In this document: in pieces, positions 34,039 to 42,417 of the stretch
Numbering within the stretch: the stretch's first letter is position 1
How the letters are laid out: each line of letters opens with the position of its first letter
Assembly: GCF_900114035.1 (NCBI RefSeq)
Contig: NZ_FORP01000006.1
Coordinates: 248,001 to 312,000 of the forward strand
Direction: 5' to 3'
Length of the DNA: 64,000 nt
Source: Amycolatopsis sacchari
GTDB taxonomy: Bacteria > Actinomycetota > Actinomycetes > Mycobacteriales > Pseudonocardiaceae
Made by a program: the position numbers and the translations under genes
The notes under the pieces: generated by a model
What the model was told of the DNA's origin: nothing
Seen by the model: only the letters and a program-made list of their open reading frames with translations
Database searches by the model: none

Positions 34039-35038
34039 GCTGGCTCTGCTGCCCGCCGGAGGGCTGGGAGACCCACAGCACCACTGACTCCGAACCCGAG
34101 GAGTAGAAGGCGCCGTTCATCCGCCGCCCCGACCTCGTCCCCGTCGTGATGGTCGGGTCCGCGGGCAGCGGCGTGAACCCGCCGGAGAGCGCCCCGGTCT
34201 GCATGTACGAGGTGACGATCTTCGCCTTTGCCGGGTCGGCGGCGTGGATGACCAGCAGGAAGTACAGCTCGTCGCCCTGCGAGGAGCCGCGGTAGACCAC
34301 CTCGGTCACCCCGTTGTCGGCGAACACCCCGGCCGCCTCGGTCGGGTAGAGACCGAGCTGGACGCCCTTTTCGACCGACACCGTGGCGTTGTTCGCGTCC
34401 GGAGTGCCGGGTAGTGCGGGCACCCGCTGGTCGACCGGCACCTCGGGGGTGGTGGACGGCGCGCTGGTGACCGGCGGGGGCGGGGCCTGCCCGGCCGTCG
34501 TGCTGGTGTTCCGTTCGCCGAGGAACCAGGTCGCGCCTGCGATCATCGCCGCTACCAGTAGGACTCCCAGCGCCAGGAACAGCCACGTCGGCTTGCGGCC
34601 GGTCGTGCGTTCCGGGCGGGTGGGCAGCGGCGGGACCTGCCTGCCCGGCTGGTGCGGCGGCACGAGGCCGGGCAGCGTGCCGTGCGGGATCGCGGGCGTG
34701 ACGACCGTCGGGGCCTCGTGGATCCTCGGGTACGGCATGGAGTCCGTCGGCCTGGAGTCGGCCGGGCTGGGGGCGCTCGTGGGCACCGTGGAGGCGAGCA
34801 GTGCGGCCGAGCGGCCCGGCTGCGGCGGCGCGGCGGGAGCGGGCGGTTCGGGCTGCGGTTCGGCGGTCGGCCACGCCGGGGGCGGCTCCTGCGCGCGCGG
34901 CGACGCGACGGGCGACGGCGCGAACCCGCCGGACGCGGCCGCGAGCAGCTCCTCGCGCTGCTTGCGGTGCTCCCGCAGGCTGATCTTGCCCGCGGCCAGG
35001 TCCGCGTCCAGACGGCGCAGCTCGTCCTGCCAACTCAT
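33980..35038 (-). CDS. Single-pass membrane protein, paralogue B of a pair
   Basis: A 352-aa protein with the N-terminal motif MSWQDELRRLDADLAAGKIS, close to that of paralogue A (identical at about 11 of 20 positions), then LREHRKQREELLAAA, a Pro/Ala-rich linker, one transmembrane helix at about 151-173 and a ~175-residue extracellular domain. The ATG at 35038 has CTAGGAG upstream. The stop lies 59 bp inside the end of the acyltransferase gene. It forms the right border of the glycan cassette. Unknown function; the pair could be scaffold or sensor proteins of the envelope. Confidence 0.8.
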   Translation of the reverse strand: MSWQDELRRLDADLAAGKISLREHRKQREELLAAASGGFAPSPVASPRAQEPPPAWPTAEPQPEPPAPAAPPQPGRSAALLASTVPTSAPSPADSRPTDSMPYPRIHEAPTVVTPAIPHGTLPGLVPPHQPGRQVPPLPTRPERTTGRKPTWLFLALGVLLVAAMIAGATWFLGERNTSTTAGQAPPPPVTSAPSTTPEVPVDQRVPALPGTPDANNATVSVEKGVQLGLYPTEAAGVFADNGVTEVVYRGSSQGDELYFLLVIHAADPAKAKIVTSYMQTGALSGGFTPLPADPTITTGTRSGRRMNGAFYSSGSESVVLWVSQPSGGQQSQLRQHLDQVRSALRVALPPS

Positions 35039-35104
35039 CCGGGCTCCTAGGTTCAGTCTTTGGCCTAACGTTAGCGCCACCGGGTGAATCTTGGCCCTCA
35101 CCGG

Positions 35105-35926
35105 TCAAAACAGCGTCGGCGGTTCCGTGGGCTGCGGCTCCGGCAGTGGTTCGACCTCCGGGACGCGGGCCCGCACCTCTTCGTGGAAGCGGCGGGCCAG
35201 CGTCAGCGCGTGCGCGTTGTCGGGCGTGTGCACGAAAACCGTCGGGGAGCGGCCCTCCCGCAACCAGCCGACGACCGTGTCCACCCAGTACCCCCAGCCC
35301 GCCACGGTCTCCGCGTCGTCGTCGCGGCCGATGTAGCGCACGACCGGGTTCGCGGTGAGCGCGTGCGACCGGCGCGGCAGCCGTGGTTTCCGCTGCCACG
35401 CCTCCTCTTCCATCGCGCTGGTCGGCGGCGCGGCGAACAACACGCTGGTGTCGAACAGCACCTGCTCGGCGCCGACCGAACCGAGCACCTCCGCCAGCCG
35501 CGCCGCCCAACGCGGGTCCTCGAAGAACGCGGGGTGGCGGACCTCGACGGCCGTCCCCGGGCTGCGCGGCATCCGCCGCAGGAACGCGCCCAGCGCGTCG
35601 AGTTCCGTCGGGCCGAACGACGCCGGCAGCTGCACCCACAGCGCGTGCACCCGCTCCCCGAGCGGCTCGACCGCGTCCAGGAACGTCCGGACCGGCACCG
35701 CGACGTCGTGCAGCCGCCGCTCGTGCGTGACCTGCTTCGGCAGTTTCAACAGAAAACGGAAGTCCGGCGGCGTCTGCTCGGCCCAGGACGCCACGGTGCT
35801 CGCGGACGGCGTCGCGTAGAACGTCGTGTTGCCCTCCACCGCGTTGCAGTGGTTCGCGTACGCGCGGAGCCCTCGCCCGGGCCACGCCGGATGTGTCCAC
35901 ATCGCGCAGCCGACGCGCACCTCCAT
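35105..35926 (-). CDS. DUF72 (YecE-like) family protein
   Basis: A 273-aa soluble protein of the DUF72 TIM-barrel family, whose function is unknown. The start VRVGCAMWTHPAWPGRGL, then AVEGNTTFYATPSASTVASW and FRFLLKLPKQVTHERRL, are the family's conserved blocks. ATG start. It lies 10 bp after the ABC exporter gene and 66 bp before paralogue B on the same strand, so it may be read with the exporter. Confidence 0.9.
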   Translation of the reverse strand: MEVRVGCAMWTHPAWPGRGLRAYANHCNAVEGNTTFYATPSASTVASWAEQTPPDFRFLLKLPKQVTHERRLHDVAVPVRTFLDAVEPLGERVHALWVQLPASFGPTELDALGAFLRRMPRSPGTAVEVRHPAFFEDPRWAARLAEVLGSVGAEQVLFDTSVLFAAPPTSAMEEEAWQRKPRLPRRSHALTANPVVRYIGRDDDAETVAGWGYWVDTVVGWLREGRSPTVFVHTPDNAHALTLARRFHEEVRARVPEVEPLPEPQPTEPPTLF

Positions 35927-35936
35927 GGCCGCGAGG

Positions 35937-37895
35937 CTACTCGACCGCGTCCGCCAGATACGCCGCCGCCTGCAGCGTGAACAGGTCCGCGTAGTCCCCG
36001 CCGAGGCGCATCAGTTCCTCGTGCGTGCCCTGTTCCGCGAGCTTCCCGTGGTCGAGCAGGACGATCTTCTCCGCCTGCCGGACCGTCGAGAACCGGTGCG
36101 AGATGTACAGCGTCGTGCGTCCCGCGGCGAGCGCCCGCAGGCGCGCGAACAGGTCGTGCTCGGCCTGGGCGTCCAGCGCCGACGTCGGCTCGTCGAGGAT
36201 CAGGATCGGGGCGTCCCGCAGGAACGCCCGCGCCAGCGCCACCTTCTGCCACTCGCCGCCGGACAGGCTCACGCCCTGGTCGAACCACCGGCCCAGCGGG
36301 CTGTCGTACCCCTTCGGCAGGCGTTCGATCCGCTCCGCCACCCCGGCGCGGTCCGCGGCGACGGCCACGCGCGTCCGATCGTCCAAAGCGGACAGTTCGC
36401 CCAGTCCGATGTTCTCCGCCGCCGTGCCCTGGTAGGTCACGTAGTCCTGGAACATCGCGCTGATCCGCGTCCGCAGCTCGTCGGGGTCGAACTCCCGGAT
36501 GTCCACGCCGTCGAGCAGGATCCGCCCGCCCGTCGGGTCGTACAGCCGGCACAGCAGCTTGATCAGCGTCGACTTCCCGGCCCCGTTGCGCCCCACCACC
36601 GCGACGGTCTCACCCGGCCGGATCTCGAAGGTCACGCCGTCCAGCGCCGGTTCCTCTGCACCGGGGTAGGTGAACGAGACGTCCTGGAACTCGACGTGCC
36701 CACGCACGGTTTCCGGCAGCGGCCGCGGTTTCGGGGGTGCGGTGATCCTCGGCGTCGTGCCGAGGATCTGGTAGAGCGTGTCGAGGTACAGGTTGTTCTC
36801 GTACATCCCGGCGAACCCGGTGAACAGCCCCGACACCGCGGTCTGGACCGCCGTCGCCGCGCTCGTGTACAGCGCCAGGTCGCCGATCGTGAGCCGCCCG
36901 TGCACCGCCTCCAGCGCGATGTACAACGCGATGCCCGAACCCGCCGCCGTCGACAGCAGGCTCCACGCGGTCCCGACGAGGTTCCGCTTCGTCGTCAGCT
37001 TCCGCTCGCGGGCGTAGTACGCCTGCCCGAGCCGCCGGAAGCGGTCGACCAGGTACGGCCCGAGCCCGAAGAGCTTCGTCTCCTTGGCGTAGGTGTCCGT
37101 GGTGACCAGCGAGTTCAGGTAGTCCATCCGCCGCCGGATCGGGGACACGTACAGCGCCAGCAGGAACGCCCGCGAGCCGTACTTCGACTGCGAGATGAAC
37201 GCCGGGATCGGTGCCAGCAGCGCGACGAGCGCCAGCAGCGGGCTCACCGACACCAGCAACGCGATCATGCTGGCGAACGTGATCGCCGTGCGGACCAGGC
37301 CCAGTGCGGAGGTCAGCATCGACAGCGGCCGCGACGGAGCCTCCTGCGAGGCCTGGCGCAGCAGGTCGTAGGACTCCGAGCCCTCGAAGAACGCCAGGTC
37401 CAGCTTCGCCGCGTGCGACATCACCTGGTGCCGGATCGTCAGCGTCATGCGTTCCTGCAGCAGTTGCTGCGCGACGTTCGTCAGCGCCGTGCTGACCGCC
37501 GTGAACGTGAAGATGCCCAGCTCGAACACCGCGATTTCGACGATGCGGGCGGTCGAGCCGTGGCCCTGCACCGCGGCGACCACTGCGTCCAACAACAGCT
37601 TCGCCACGTACGCGGTCAGCGTCGGCAGCACGCCGCTGACCACTGTGGACAGTGCGATGAGCACCGTCAGCACCGGGCTGGCCTGCCACGTCAGCCGGAG
37701 CACCTTCGGCAGCCCGCGCACGGTGCCCGACGCGGAGGTCCGCAGGCGGTGCAGCCGCGCGCGGAGGTCCTTCGGCTCGTCGCTCGGTTCGGGGTCGGGG
37801 ATCTCGATCGGGCCGGTCAGCCCGCTGTCCGGCACCATGCTGGCGGCCCGCCGCAGCCGCCGTCTCAGCCCGATCGGCGGCCCGCCACCGTGCAT
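35937..37895 (-). CDS. ABC exporter, fused permease-ATPase
   Basis: A 652-aa half transporter: about six membrane helices (residues ~60-370) followed by the nucleotide-binding domain with Walker A VVGRNGAGKSTLIKLL, signature VSLSGGEWQKVALARA, Walker [13 protein letters not shown] and His loop YISHRFSTVR. It would work as a homodimer, exporting a lipid, peptide or drug. The ATG overlaps the stop of the TetR gene (ATGA), giving a TetR-ABC-DUF72 operon; the regulator likely controls export of its own ligand. Longer open sequence upstream belongs to the TetR region in another frame. Confidence 0.92.
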   Translation of the reverse strand: MHGGGPPIGLRRRLRRAASMVPDSGLTGPIEIPDPEPSDEPKDLRARLHRLRTSASGTVRGLPKVLRLTWQASPVLTVLIALSTVVSGVLPTLTAYVAKLLLDAVVAAVQGHGSTARIVEIAVFELGIFTFTAVSTALTNVAQQLLQERMTLTIRHQVMSHAAKLDLAFFEGSESYDLLRQASQEAPSRPLSMLTSALGLVRTAITFASMIALLVSVSPLLALVALLAPIPAFISQSKYGSRAFLLALYVSPIRRRMDYLNSLVTTDTYAKETKLFGLGPYLVDRFRRLGQAYYARERKLTTKRNLVGTAWSLLSTAAGSGIALYIALEAVHGRLTIGDLALYTSAATAVQTAVSGLFTGFAGMYENNLYLDTLYQILGTTPRITAPPKPRPLPETVRGHVEFQDVSFTYPGAEEPALDGVTFEIRPGETVAVVGRNGAGKSTLIKLLCRLYDPTGGRILLDGVDIREFDPDELRTRISAMFQDYVTYQGTAAENIGLGELSALDDRTRVAVAADRAGVAERIERLPKGYDSPLGRWFDQGVSLSGGEWQKVALARAFLRDAPILILDEPTSALDAQAEHDLFARLRALAAGRTTLYISHRFSTVRQAEKIVLLDHGKLAEQGTHEELMRLGGDYADLFTLQAAAYLADAVE

Positions 37896-38473
37896 CACTT
37901 GGCGGTCACCGCCCCGTGCAGGAACACGTCGACCAGTTCGTCGACACCCACGGCGTGCTGCTCGTCGCGAGCGCGGATGAACAGCAGCGACAGGAAGAGG
38001 CGGCCGAGCTGCTCCGGTGGCAGCCGCAGCTGCCCGCGCTCGGGTTCGAACAGCTCCGCGATCGCCTCGCGCATCCTGGCGAACGACTCCTGCCGGTCGC
38101 CCCGGCGCCCCCGGTGGTGCCTGCCGGATCCGTGCAGTGCCCCCGAGATCGCCCCCATCCGCTCGAGGTGCGCGGAGAGCACGTCGGCGGCTTCGGCGAG
38201 CCGTTGCGCCAGCGGCTGGTCGAGCGGGATCTCCGCGATCAGCTCCAGCATCCCGTCCGGCCGGAGCGCCTCCTGCAGGCACGCGTCGACCAGTTCGTCC
38301 TTGTCCTTGAACGCGCGGAAGATGGTGCCCTCGCCGATCCCGGCCGCACGCGCGATCTGCGCCGTGGTGACGGCGGCGCCGTGTTCCGCGATCAACGGGA
38401 GCACGGCCTGCACGATCATCTTCCGGCGCTCTTCGGGGCGCATCCCCGGCGCCCGTCGTTTGGCCTCGGTCAT
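37895..38473 (-). CDS. TetR-family repressor
   Basis: A 192-aa regulator with N-terminal helix-turn-helix (VTTAQIARAAGIGEGTIFRA at about 36-55, then FKDKDELVDACL) and a helical ligand domain with an internal basic stretch (SGRHHRGRRGDRQ). It is the first gene of the exporter operon and probably represses it; a fitting palindromic operator lies 14 bp before the start codon. The ligand is unknown. Confidence 0.92.
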   Translation of the reverse strand: MTEAKRRAPGMRPEERRKMIVQAVLPLIAEHGAAVTTAQIARAAGIGEGTIFRAFKDKDELVDACLQEALRPDGMLELIAEIPLDQPLAQRLAEAADVLSAHLERMGAISGALHGSGRHHRGRRGDRQESFARMREAIAELFEPERGQLRLPPEQLGRLFLSLLFIRARDEQHAVGVDELVDVFLHGAVTAK

Positions 38474-38487
38474 GCGACCCAGTGTGC

Positions 38488-38505
38488 GGAGTGAGTGCTC
38501 ACTCC
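38488..38505. promoter_or_regulatory. TetR operator palindrome
   Basis: GGAGTGAG, TG, CTCACTCC: perfect 8-bp arms around a 2-bp centre, just upstream of the TetR start codon. The GAGTGA-N-TCACTC type of site is common for TetR repressors, so autoregulation of the TetR-exporter operon is expected. Confidence 0.75.
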
Positions 38506-38553
38506 GTCAACTGGACAAACGGAAACCGGCCCAGGGCAGGGCCGGTTTCCGCG

Positions 38554-39810
38554 TCAGTACGTGATGGCCATCGCCGGGTCGGCCAGTATCGCGCCGACGT
38601 CGGCGAGGAACTGCGAACCCTGCTGCCCGTCGACCAGCCGGTGGTCGAAGCTCAGCGCGAGCTGCAGCACCTTCCGGACGGCGAGCTGCCCGTCCACGAC
38701 CCACGGCATGTCCTTGATCGCGCCGAAGGCCAGGATCGCGGACTCGCCGGGGTTGATGATCGGCGTCCCGGTGTCCACGCCGAACACGCCCACGTTGGTG
38801 ATCGTGATGGTGCCGCCGAGCATGTCCGCCGGCGGCGTCTTGCCCTCACGGGCGGTCGTGGTCAGCTGTTCGAGCGCGGCCGCCAGCTCCGCCAGCGACA
38901 TCGCGTCGGCGTCGCGGATCTTCGGGACCACGAGCCCGCGCGGAGTCGCCGCGGCGATCCCGAGGTGCACGTAGTCCTTGTAGACGATCTCGCCGGCCGC
39001 CTCGTCCCACGACGCGTTGACGTCCGGCGTCCGCTTCACCGCGAGGCAGACCGCCTTCGCCGCGAACGCCAGCGGGGTCAGCTTCACGCCCGCGAACGAC
39101 GGGTGCTTCTTCAGCTTCTCCCGCAGCTCCATCATCGGCGTGACGTCGACGGTCAGGAACTCCGTGACGTGCGGCGCGGTGAACGCGCTGCTGACCATCG
39201 CCTGCGCGGTGGCCTTGCGGACGCCCTTGATCGGCACTCGCCGTTCACGGGCACCGGAGGACACCGGAGCCGCGGCGGGCGCCGTGGGCGCAGCGGGTGC
39301 GGCCGCTCGCTGGACGTCCTCCCGCGTGATCACGCCGTCCACCGAGGTGGCCAGTGCCCTCAGGTCGACACCCAGCTCCTTGGCGAGCTTGCGCACCGGC
39401 GGTTTCGCCAGTGGCACATAGCCCCCCTTGGTCACAGGGGCCTCCGGGGTGACTTCACGACGAGCGCGCCGTTTGGTCGTGACCGTCTTCGAGCCGTACC
39501 CGACGAGGGGCTTCATCTCCTCCTCGGCCGCGGGCGCGGAGCCGTTGACGGACGCACCCCCCGCGGGATCGACGTCCACGGTGAGGATCGGCGCGCCGAC
39601 CTCCACGGTCTGCCCGGGTTCGACCAGGATCTCGGTGACCTTGCCCGCCCACGGGATCGGCAGCTCGACGGCGGCCTTCGCGGTCTCCACCTCGCACACG
39701 ACCTGGTTCACCGTCACCTCGTCGCCCGGCTGGACGCGGACGCTGAGGATCTCGGCTTCGGTGAGGCCTTCGGCGGTGTCGGCGAGCAGGAACTGCTTGA
39801 ACTCCGGCAC
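38554..39810 (-). CDS. bkdC: Branched-chain 2-oxoacid dehydrogenase E2
   Basis: A 418-aa dihydrolipoyl acyltransferase. Lipoyl domain 1-80 with the modified Lys in VCEVETAKAAVELP; a peripheral subunit-binding domain at about 125-160 (PPVRKLAKELGVDLRALATS); and a catalytic core with the active-site His in LSFDHRLVDGQQG near the end. E2 carries acyl groups from E1 to CoA. GTG start three bases after the E1-beta stop. No E3 gene is adjacent. Substrate preference (branched-chain versus pyruvate) is inferred from E1 sequence similarity. Confidence 0.9.
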   Translation of the reverse strand: MPEFKQFLLADTAEGLTEAEILSVRVQPGDEVTVNQVVCEVETAKAAVELPIPWAGKVTEILVEPGQTVEVGAPILTVDVDPAGGASVNGSAPAAEEEMKPLVGYGSKTVTTKRRARREVTPEAPVTKGGYVPLAKPPVRKLAKELGVDLRALATSVDGVITREDVQRAAAPAAPTAPAAAPVSSGARERRVPIKGVRKATAQAMVSSAFTAPHVTEFLTVDVTPMMELREKLKKHPSFAGVKLTPLAFAAKAVCLAVKRTPDVNASWDEAAGEIVYKDYVHLGIAAATPRGLVVPKIRDADAMSLAELAAALEQLTTTAREGKTPPADMLGGTITITNVGVFGVDTGTPIINPGESAILAFGAIKDMPWVVDGQLAVRKVLQLALSFDHRLVDGQQGSQFLADVGAILADPAMAITY

Positions 39811-39813
39811 CCC

Positions 39814-40842
39814 TCACCACCCCATCGCGCGGTCGACGGTGTGCAGCACCCTGTCCAGGTCCGGGAGGTAGTGTTCCTCCAGTTTGGACGGTGGGTACGG
39901 GGTGTCGAACCCGGTCGCCCGCAGCACCGGCGACTCCAGCGAGTAGAAGCACTCCTGCTGCACGCGCGCGGCGATCTCCGAGGCGATCGAGGACTCCGAC
40001 GGCGCCTCGCTGACGACGACGAGCCGCCCCGTCCGCCGCACGGACTCGAACACCGGACCGAGGTCCAGCGGCGAGAGCGTGCGCAGGTCGATGACCTCCA
40101 GGGAACGGCCCTCGTCCTCGGCGGCGGCCGCCGCGTCCAGACACACCTTCACCGACGGGCCGTACGAGACGAGCGTCGCGTCGGTGCCCTGCCGCAGCAC
40201 GCGCGAGGCGAACAGCGGCCCCGGCGGCGTGGCAGTGTCCACTTCGGACTTCACCTGGCCGTTGTGGTACAGCCGCTTCGGCTCGAAGAACAGCACCGGG
40301 TCGTCACACGCGATCGCCTGCTGGATCATCCAGTACGCGTCGGCCGGGTTCGAGCACGAGACCACCTTGAGCCCCGCGATGTGCGCGAACAGCGACTCCG
40401 GCGACTCCGAGTGGTGCTCGACGGCACCGATCCCGCCGCCGAACGGCACGCGCACGACCACCGGCACCTTGATCCGGCCCTGCGAGCGGTAGTGCAGTTT
40501 GGCGAGCTGGCTGGAGATCTGGTCGAACCCGGGGAAGATGAACCCCTCGAACTGGATCTCGCACACTGGCCGGAACCCGCGCACGGCGAGCCCGACCGCG
40601 GTGCCGATGATGCCGGACTCCGCGAGCGGCGTGTCGAGCACGCGCTGCTCCCCGAAGTCCTTCTGCAGCCCGTCGGTGATCCGGAAGACGCCGCCGAGCT
40701 TGCCGACGTCCTCCCCGAGGATGATGACCTTGTCGTCTTTCTCCATCGCGGCGCGGAGACCGAGGTTCAGCGCCTTCCCGATCGTCAGCTTCTGCATGGC
40801 GTCGGGCGTACCGTCCACTGTGGACTTCGCTGGGGCGGTCAT
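39814..40842 (-). CDS. bkdB: Branched-chain 2-oxoacid dehydrogenase E1 beta
   Basis: A 342-aa subunit of the thiamine diphosphate-dependent decarboxylase. Typical blocks: VIILGEDVGKLGGVFRITDG near residue 40, DTPLAESGIIGTAVGLAVRG, GAVEHHSESPESLFAHIAGL and VVVSEAPSESSIASEIAA. Works as an alpha2beta2 tetramer with the preceding gene product. ATG overlaps the E1-alpha stop codon (ATGA), supporting equimolar production. Confidence 0.93.
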   Translation of the reverse strand: MTAPAKSTVDGTPDAMQKLTIGKALNLGLRAAMEKDDKVIILGEDVGKLGGVFRITDGLQKDFGEQRVLDTPLAESGIIGTAVGLAVRGFRPVCEIQFEGFIFPGFDQISSQLAKLHYRSQGRIKVPVVVRVPFGGGIGAVEHHSESPESLFAHIAGLKVVSCSNPADAYWMIQQAIACDDPVLFFEPKRLYHNGQVKSEVDTATPPGPLFASRVLRQGTDATLVSYGPSVKVCLDAAAAAEDEGRSLEVIDLRTLSPLDLGPVFESVRRTGRLVVVSEAPSESSIASEIAARVQQECFYSLESPVLRATGFDTPYPPSKLEEHYLPDLDRVLHTVDRAMGW

Positions 40843-42050
40843 CAGCGCTCACCCGCCGTCGCGAAACCGTCGAGGTAGGACAGGTACTCCTCGCGCTGGG
40901 CGTCCAGCACGGGGGAGGGTTCGGCGTAGACGTTCGCGAACACCCGCTCCGGCGGCGGTTCCGGCATGTTGAACGTGAACTCGCGCAGGTCCGCGGCGAA
41001 CGCGTCGGCCTCGGCCTGGATCGAGTCGAAGAACGACTGGTCGGCGTGCCCGTTGCGGGCGAGGTGCGCGCGCACGCGCTCGATCGGGTCCTTGAGCTTC
41101 CACGCCTCCAGCTCGTCGGAGAGCCGGTAGCGCGTCGGGTCGTCGGTCGTGGTGTGCGCGTCCATGCGGTAGGTGAAGGCCTCGATCAGCACCGGGCCGT
41201 TGCCGTGGCGGCACTCGTCGAGCGCCCAGCGCGTGACCGCGAGGCAGGCCAGCACGTCGTTGCCGTCGACGCGGATGCCGGGGAAACCGTAGCCGCGGGC
41301 GCGCTGGTACAGCGGCAGGCGCGACTGGCGTTCCGTCGGCTCGGAGATGGCCCACTGGTTGTTCTGGCAGAAGAACACCAGCGGCGCGTCGTACACCGCG
41401 GACCACACGAAGCCCTCGTGCACATCTCCCTGCGACGTGGCTCCGTCACCGAAGTAGACGATGGTGGCCTCACCGTCGTCATCTCCTACTTTGCCCTCGA
41501 ACTTCTGGCCCATCGCGTACCCGGTCGCGTTCAGCACCTGGTTGCCGATGACGATCGTGTACGGGTGGAAGCGCTTGGCCTGGAAGTCCCAGCCGCCGTG
41601 GTCGGTGCAGCGGAAGATGCCCATCAGCTCGCGGAAGTCGACCCCGCGCGCGTACGCGACCCCGTGCTCGCGGTAGCTGGGGAACGCCATGTCCTGCGGC
41701 TTCAGCGCTCTGCCGGAGCCGACCTGCGCCGCCTCCTGGCCCAGCAGCGGGACCCAGATGCCCAGCTGGCCCTGGCGCTGCATCGCGTTGGCCTCGCGGT
41801 CGGCGCGGCGCACCAGCACCATGTCGCGGTAGAGCCCGCGCAGTGCTTCGCCGTCGACGTCCTCGACATAGCGGTCGAACTGGGGCGAGGCGACCCGTTC
41901 ACCTTCGGGCGTGAGCAGCTGCGTCAGCTCAGCGCCACCTTCACTCGTTGCTCGCAAACCCGCGATCACCTGCTCCGGGGACGGTTGAGCGGCCTGTGCG
42001 GCCGGTCCTTCGCCGGGCTCCGGGTGCGTCCACTGCTCAGGGGACGGCAT
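40842..42050 (-). CDS. bkdA: Branched-chain 2-oxoacid dehydrogenase E1 alpha
   Basis: A 402-aa thiamine diphosphate-binding subunit. The ThDP/Mg motif is YFGDGATSQGDVHEGFVWSA followed by FFCQNNQWAIS; the phosphorylation-loop-like segment RMDAHTTTDDPTRYR and the N-terminal QGQLGIWVPLLGQEAAQVGS are also family hallmarks. It starts the E1alpha-E1beta-E2 operon for catabolism of Val, Leu and Ile or supply of branched acyl-CoA starters for iso/anteiso fatty acids. ATG with GGAGGAG upstream; no Lrp-type regulator is adjacent. Confidence 0.93.
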   Translation of the reverse strand: MPSPEQWTHPEPGEGPAAQAAQPSPEQVIAGLRATSEGGAELTQLLTPEGERVASPQFDRYVEDVDGEALRGLYRDMVLVRRADREANAMQRQGQLGIWVPLLGQEAAQVGSGRALKPQDMAFPSYREHGVAYARGVDFRELMGIFRCTDHGGWDFQAKRFHPYTIVIGNQVLNATGYAMGQKFEGKVGDDDGEATIVYFGDGATSQGDVHEGFVWSAVYDAPLVFFCQNNQWAISEPTERQSRLPLYQRARGYGFPGIRVDGNDVLACLAVTRWALDECRHGNGPVLIEAFTYRMDAHTTTDDPTRYRLSDELEAWKLKDPIERVRAHLARNGHADQSFFDSIQAEADAFAADLREFTFNMPEPPPERVFANVYAEPSPVLDAQREEYLSYLDGFATAGER

Positions 42051-42417
42051 GCGCGTTCTCCTCCGTGTCGTGCCGGGAAGCCACTTTTGGCGGCCTCGTC
42101 GGCGGCGCCGGCGACCACCTGCGCATTCGGGTCCGAAGCGCTCGGGCAGCCGTCGGCCGTGACGGCTTACGCGGTCATCCTGACACGAACGTGGGGTGAA
42201 AGTTCAGTCCCGGCGACTGATTCGTTGCCGGAAAACCGGGAGTGAGCTGGGGAAACGCTAGGACTACCGACGATGGGGGCGCCGAAAGTCGGTCTTGCGG
42301 ACCGGCTGTGAGCAGCTTGTTGACCACGGGTGCCCGCCGCGGCCGGCGCGGGGTGCTGCGGTACCGGAAGCGGTTGTGAGCTGCGCCACAAGCGATCTCC
42401 GCTGGCAGAATGGCCGC
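42051..42417. promoter_or_regulatory. Divergent intergenic region, bkd operon and M20 peptidase
   Basis: 367 bp between divergent starts. It must hold the bkdA promoter on the minus strand and the peptidase promoter on the plus strand; a CAGAAT box at 42406-42411 precedes the peptidase GTG by six bases. No other clear motif, small gene or RNA structure was recognised. Confidence 0.4.

Noticed and set aside
27988..35038. Secondary-metabolite (PKS/NRPS) cluster
   Set aside because: No ketosynthase, adenylation, carrier or thioesterase domain is present; the enzymes are of glycan type.
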